Below, in pieces: positions 60,941 to 64,000 of a DNA stretch of 64,000 bases (positions within the stretch are counted from its first letter, which is position 1; every line of letters begins with the position of its first letter). Under the pieces are notes generated by a model. That model made no database searches. It was not told where the DNA came from and saw only the letters and a program-made list of their open reading frames with translations. The position numbers and the translations under genes are program-made. This stretch comes from Bacillota bacterium. GTDB taxonomy: Bacteria; Bacillota_A; Clostridia; Christensenellales; Aristaeellaceae. The stretch is from NCBI GenBank assembly GCA_023421735.1, contig JAEZSP010000017.1:124001-188000 (forward strand). The letters run 5' to 3'.

Positions 60941-61984
60941 ATGAGCGAAAACAAACGGATTCTCGAAGTGAAAAATCTGCGCACGTACTTTCATCTGTAC
61001 GAAGGCGTCGTGCGCGCAGTGGACGGGGTGGATATGTCGATCGACGAGGGAACCACGCTGGGCATCATCGGCGAGAGCGGCAGCGGAAAATCCGTAACGG
61101 CGCAGTCGATCATGCGCATTGTGCCGACACCGCCCGGCAAAATCGAGTCTGGGGAAATCATTTTGTATCGAAAAGACGGTTCGACGGTGGACGTGACCAA
61201 GGTGTCAGATGACAGTGCCGAGATGCGCGCGATCCGCGGGCGCGAGATTGCGATGATCTTTCAGGAACCGATGCGTTCCTTCGGACCGGTGCACACCATC
61301 GGCGCGCAGATTGCGGAAGCGGTGCGCATCCACAACCCCGGCGTGACCAAAAAGGAAGCGCGGGGACGCGCCATCGAAATGTTGGGGCGCGTGGGCATTC
61401 CCCACCCCGAGAAGCGCATCGACGGCTATCCGCACCAATTCAGCGGCGGCATGCTGCAGCGCGCAATGATCGCAATGGCGCTGAGTTGCTCGCCGCGCAT
61501 GCTGATCGCGGACGAACCGACCACCGCGGTGGACGTGACGATCCAGGCGCAGCTCTTGGAACTCTTGGCCCGGCTGCGCGATGAAACAGGCATGGCGGTG
61601 ATCCTCATCACCCACAATCTGGCCGTGGTTTCGGAGATGGCAGACCGCATCATGGTGATGTACATGGGCAGGTCCGTGGAGGAGGCCTCCGCGCGCGAGC
61701 TGTTTGAGCGGCCGATGCACCCCTACACCCGCGCGCTGTGGCGCTCGATTCCGAGCATCGAGGGCGAGCGCCGCCAGCTCAACCCCATCGAGGGTTCCAT
61801 CCCCAGTCCCTACGACATTCCCACCACATGCTACTTCTACAATCGGTGCACGGAGCGCGTCGACGGACTGTGCGAATGCCACGCGAATCCGCCCATGCGC
61901 GAGGTATCGCCGGGGCACAAGGTCGCCTGTTGGCGGTATGCGGACCCGTCGGTCGAATGGGAGGAGGGATCCGGGCATGTCTGA
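60941..61984 (+). CDS. Opp/Dpp-type ABC transporter ATP-binding protein (OppD-like)
   Basis: 347 residues. Walker A GESGSGKS, signature FSGGMLQRAMIAMAL, Walker B RMLIADEPTTAVDV, LITHNLAVV (Asn in place of Asp in the usual HD pair). The C-terminal Cys region is CYFYNRCTERVDGLCEC. Start: ATG 60941 after GAGGTGAGG, 10 bp after the permease stop. Confidence 0.95.
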   Translation: MSENKRILEVKNLRTYFHLYEGVVRAVDGVDMSIDEGTTLGIIGESGSGKSVTAQSIMRIVPTPPGKIESGEIILYRKDGSTVDVTKVSDDSAEMRAIRGREIAMIFQEPMRSFGPVHTIGAQIAEAVRIHNPGVTKKEARGRAIEMLGRVGIPHPEKRIDGYPHQFSGGMLQRAMIAMALSCSPRMLIADEPTTAVDVTIQAQLLELLARLRDETGMAVILITHNLAVVSEMADRIMVMYMGRSVEEASARELFERPMHPYTRALWRSIPSIEGERRQLNPIEGSIPSPYDIPTTCYFYNRCTERVDGLCECHANPPMREVSPGHKVACWRYADPSVEWEEGSGHV

Positions 61985-62996
61985 AGCCATCCGGCAGGAA
62001 AAGCTTTTGGAGGTCAAGGGCCTCAAGCAGTATTTTGCGATCAACAAGGGCTTTCTGCGCAAGAACGTGGGCTACATCAAGGCGGTCGATAATCTGGATT
62101 TGACCGTTCACAAGGGCGAGACCATCGGCCTTGTGGGCGAGAGCGGCTGCGGAAAGACGACGCTGGGTCGGTCGATCTTGCGGCTGTACGAACCGTTTGA
62201 CGGCAAGGTCATCTATTACATGGACGGGAAGGCCGTCTCGATCCTGGACCTCGACCGGGAAGAACTGCGTCGATTCCGCAGGCACATGCAGCTGATCTTT
62301 CAGGATCCCTACTCCTCGCTCAATTCCCGCATGACGATTTTGCAGACGGTGTCCGAGCCGCTGATCGTGCACAACATATGCAAGGGGCGCGCGCTGGAGG
62401 ATCGGGTAGCGGAAATGTTGGATCTGGTGGGGCTTAAACCCGAATACATGCGCCGCTATCCCCACAGCTTCAGCGGCGGCCAGCGACAGCGCATCTGCAT
62501 TGCGCGCGCGCTGATCCTCGATCCGCAGCTGGTCATCGCGGACGAGGCGGTATCGGCGCTCGATGTTTCGATCCAGGCACAGATTCTGAACCTGCTCAAG
62601 AAGATGCAGCAAAAACTGGGACTGACCTACATATTCATCAGCCACGATCTGGGCGTGGTGCGCTATGTAAGCGACCGAATTGCCATGATGTACGTCGGCA
62701 AGATGGTGGAAATGGCGGACACCGACGAGCTGCTCGCCCACCCCATGCATCCCTACACCGAATCGCTGCTCTCCGCGGTGCCAAAGGTGGATTTTGACAA
62801 ACAACGCAAACGGATATTGCTCTCCGGCGAGGCCCCTGACCCTTCGAATCTGCCCAGCGGCTGTGTGTTTCACGAGCGATGCCACTACATGGTGGACGAA
62901 TGCATTCACGTGGAGCCGCGCACCATTGAGGCATCGCCGGGGCACTTTGTGAAATGCCACCGCGCACAGGAACTGCAATTACAGGGCATCCGCTGA
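61977..62996 (+). CDS. Opp/Dpp-type ABC transporter ATP-binding protein (OppF-like)
   Basis: 339 residues. Walker A GESGCGKT, signature FSGGQRQRICIARAL, Walker B QLVIADEAVSALDV, FISHDLGVV; C-terminal SGCVFHERCHYMVDEC. The insertion after Walker A (YYMDGKAVSILDLDREEL) is like that in the paralogue at 38879. Start: ATG 61977, an 8-base overlap with the OppD gene. Confidence 0.95.
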   Translation: MSEAIRQEKLLEVKGLKQYFAINKGFLRKNVGYIKAVDNLDLTVHKGETIGLVGESGCGKTTLGRSILRLYEPFDGKVIYYMDGKAVSILDLDREELRRFRRHMQLIFQDPYSSLNSRMTILQTVSEPLIVHNICKGRALEDRVAEMLDLVGLKPEYMRRYPHSFSGGQRQRICIARALILDPQLVIADEAVSALDVSIQAQILNLLKKMQQKLGLTYIFISHDLGVVRYVSDRIAMMYVGKMVEMADTDELLAHPMHPYTESLLSAVPKVDFDKQRKRILLSGEAPDPSNLPSGCVFHERCHYMVDECIHVEPRTIEASPGHFVKCHRAQELQLQGIR

Positions 62997-63017
62997 GCGC
63001 GCCATGGAGGAATTGAA

Positions 63018-63401
63018 TTGAAGGAAGTCCTATTCAGCTTTGTCCTGATGATCGTAGGCATCGCGGTCATCATCATGGGAGGCGCGCGATACAGCCAATG
63101 GATTTTGTCGCGCAGCGTGGGCACATGGCTTGGCGAGGCGCAGTCGATCCTCGACACCGGAAAGCCGCCCGCGCGCTGGCAAAAGAAATGGCGGCGCACG
63201 CACTGGTGGGTGCGCAATCCGGACAGGCGGGCGCTGTCCATCGCAGCCAACGACATCAACCGCCTGACGCAACTTCTGCGCACGTTTGAGTCTTCGCCCG
63301 CATTCGACGATGCGGACGTGCGCGAACCGATGCTGGACGGCCTCATGGCCATCCAGCATGCGTGGCACGAAGCATATCTGCGCATGCCGGGCGCACGGTG
63401 A
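63018..63401 (+). CDS. Small single-pass membrane protein at the end of the importer operon
   Basis: 127 residues, starting at TTG 63018 seven bases after GGAGG. One N-terminal hydrophobic segment (VLFSFVLMIVGIAVIIMGGA, about 4-22), followed by a Trp/Arg-rich cytosolic part (ARWQKKWRRTHWWVRNPDRR) and helices with an acidic tail. No recognised family. It follows the OppF-like gene by 21 bp, so it is probably co-transcribed and might be an accessory of the transporter, or unrelated. Confidence 0.7.
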   Translation: MKEVLFSFVLMIVGIAVIIMGGARYSQWILSRSVGTWLGEAQSILDTGKPPARWQKKWRRTHWWVRNPDRRALSIAANDINRLTQLLRTFESSPAFDDADVREPMLDGLMAIQHAWHEAYLRMPGAR

Positions 63402-63408
63402 AATGAGC

Positions 63409-63584
63409 TAGGGCAATACCGCATAAAGGTTGCGCGCGCCGACGAGATGAATTTTCGGCGGCAGTGCCGCCCCCGCAGATTGCGCTTGCAGAATTCGTCG
63501 GCGTAGCAGCGCTACGTCAAGAATTCTGCAGGGGCGAGATGGCGGAAATGCAGCCGTCCGCGCGTGTAGGATTTGTGCGGTTGT
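63409..63584. repeat. Palindromic intergenic repeat, copy B (both ends present)
   Basis: About 176 bp with an overall inverted structure. CTAGGGCAATACCGCATAAAG at the left is partly complementary to ATTTGTGCGGTTGTA at the right. TGCAGAATTC (63488-63497) is complementary to GAATTCTGCA (63521-63530), flanking CGTAGCAGCGCTACG. It has an extra small hairpin, GGCGGCAGTGCCGCC (63457-63471), absent from copy A. No open frame with a ribosome binding site. Resembles a MITE or palindromic unit; the transposase is not in the window. Confidence 0.85.
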
Positions 63585-63661
63585 AAGCATATACCGATCG
63601 TCCTGTGAATCTGCCGCAGGCGTTCGTTGCCAGCCCGTGAAGAATCGCTTCACGTCTGTGA

Positions 63662-63690
63662 TTGACCTGCATCATGGCATCTGCTACAAT
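63662..63690 (+). promoter_or_regulatory. Sigma-A promoter of the right-edge gene
   Basis: TTGACC (63662-63667), 17-bp spacer, TACAAT (63685-63690), 40 bp before the ATG at 63731. Confidence 0.85.
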
Positions 63691-63730
63691 GTGGAAAAGC
63701 AAATAAGGCAGAATGAGAGGTGCGGTCGGA

Positions 63731-64000
63731 ATGAAGCGAAGCGAGATGAGCAAAGAGGATTTGGACTTTGTGCGGCGGGAGAACGGTTCGCTCTGGCGTT
63801 TTTTTCGCGCATTTTTTCTGAGCACGCTCTATGCGGCAATCGGTTTTTTTGCGTACTGGTCGCTCAAGGACGGCATCATTTTTCTGTCGCTGGCGATGAT
63901 GCACCGCGTTGCCGGATCGAATCCCGCACGGCTCATTTCGTATGCGACCGTGGCGGTCGGCGGCATAGGATGGTTCGTCACATACCTGATTCTCTGGCTG
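63731..64000 (+). CDS. Membrane protein, 3' end beyond the window
   Basis: The first 90 residues are visible, from ATG 63731. A charged N-terminus (MKRSEMSKEDLDFVRRENG) is followed by a hydrophobic helix (FFLSTLYAAIGFFAYWSL), another partly hydrophobic stretch (GIIFLSLAMMHRVAG) and a further helix (YATVAVGGIGWFVTYLILWL) at the edge. No family can be named from this part. It has its own promoter and is separate from the importer operon. Confidence 0.65.
   Translation, partial: MKRSEMSKEDLDFVRRENGSLWRFFRAFFLSTLYAAIGFFAYWSLKDGIIFLSLAMMHRVAGSNPARLISYATVAVGGIGWFVTYLILWL

Noticed and set aside
1..64000. CRISPR arrays, tRNA/rRNA genes, transposases, phage genes
   Set aside because: No regularly spaced direct repeats, no cloverleaf-like sequence and no such protein families were seen. 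The two palindromic repeats lack spacers and are far apart.

Overview
The window looks like chromosomal DNA from a moderately high-GC (by eye about 58-60%) member of the Bacillota, class Clostridia. Evidence: a T-box leader with an AUG specifier in front of metG, consensus sigma-A promoters, strong GGAGG ribosome binding sites with some TTG/GTG starts, a BclA-C-like surface protein, a LytS/YesM-type two-component system and Opp/Dpp-type importers. Gene content resembles gut or rumen Christensenellales/Oscillospirales, but the exact taxon is an inference. No tRNA, rRNA, CRISPR array, transposase or phage gene was seen.

Layout. (1) 1-8.9 kb: end of an aldo/keto reductase, tatD and metG (minus strand, T-box controlled), an M3 oligopeptidase (pepF) divergent from metG, then a lower-GC stretch with a small membrane protein, an HD-domain gene interrupted by an in-frame TAA, a charged coiled-coil protein, an orphan HExxH protein and a DUF2087 regulator. 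(2) 9.0-20.4 kb, all minus strand: a 2530-residue cyclic beta-glucan synthase-like enzyme (GT84 plus GH94), a BclA-C-like protein, a MerR regulator with half a VOC module, and an alcohol dehydrogenase/aldo-keto reductase pair. (3) 20.4-25.6 kb: a cluster of hairpins, then a LacI regulator, solute-binding protein, sulfatase and coupled small protein. (4) 25.7-36.6 kb: housekeeping and mixed genes: a frameshifted secreted protein coupled to an APH-like kinase, a RadC-like protein lacking its metal site, a coiled-coil protein/coaD/rsmD, alr/ACT/phenylacetate-CoA ligase, an HD protein, rhaA, a K+ channel and a flavoprotein.

(5) 36.7-52.5 kb is a large carbohydrate-use locus. Ten minus-strand genes run glycerate kinase, TIM-barrel isomerase, 2-hydroxyacid dehydrogenase, solute-binding protein, GHL6-like hydrolase, two permeases, two ATPases and a GH42 beta-galactosidase. 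The set reads as import of an oligosaccharide, intracellular hydrolysis and a three-carbon branch ending at phosphoglycerate. A CdaR-type regulator is divergent from it, followed by a soluble S26-like peptidase and a broken small gene. (6) 52.6-63.4 kb holds a second, paralogous Opp-type importer (SBP-B-C-D-F plus a small membrane protein), divergent from a URO-D-like gene and a YesM/YesN-like two-component pair. (7) Two copies of a palindromic non-coding repeat lie at 52.6 and 63.4 kb, and a truncated membrane protein gene runs off the right edge.

Three genes carry a single apparent lesion (an in-frame stop near 6014; frameshifts near 26155 and 52430). These are either real pseudogenes or base errors in the assembly. 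The most interesting material is the glycerate-linked oligosaccharide locus, the URO-D/two-component/Opp locus, the palindromic repeats and the hairpin cluster at 20.4 kb.
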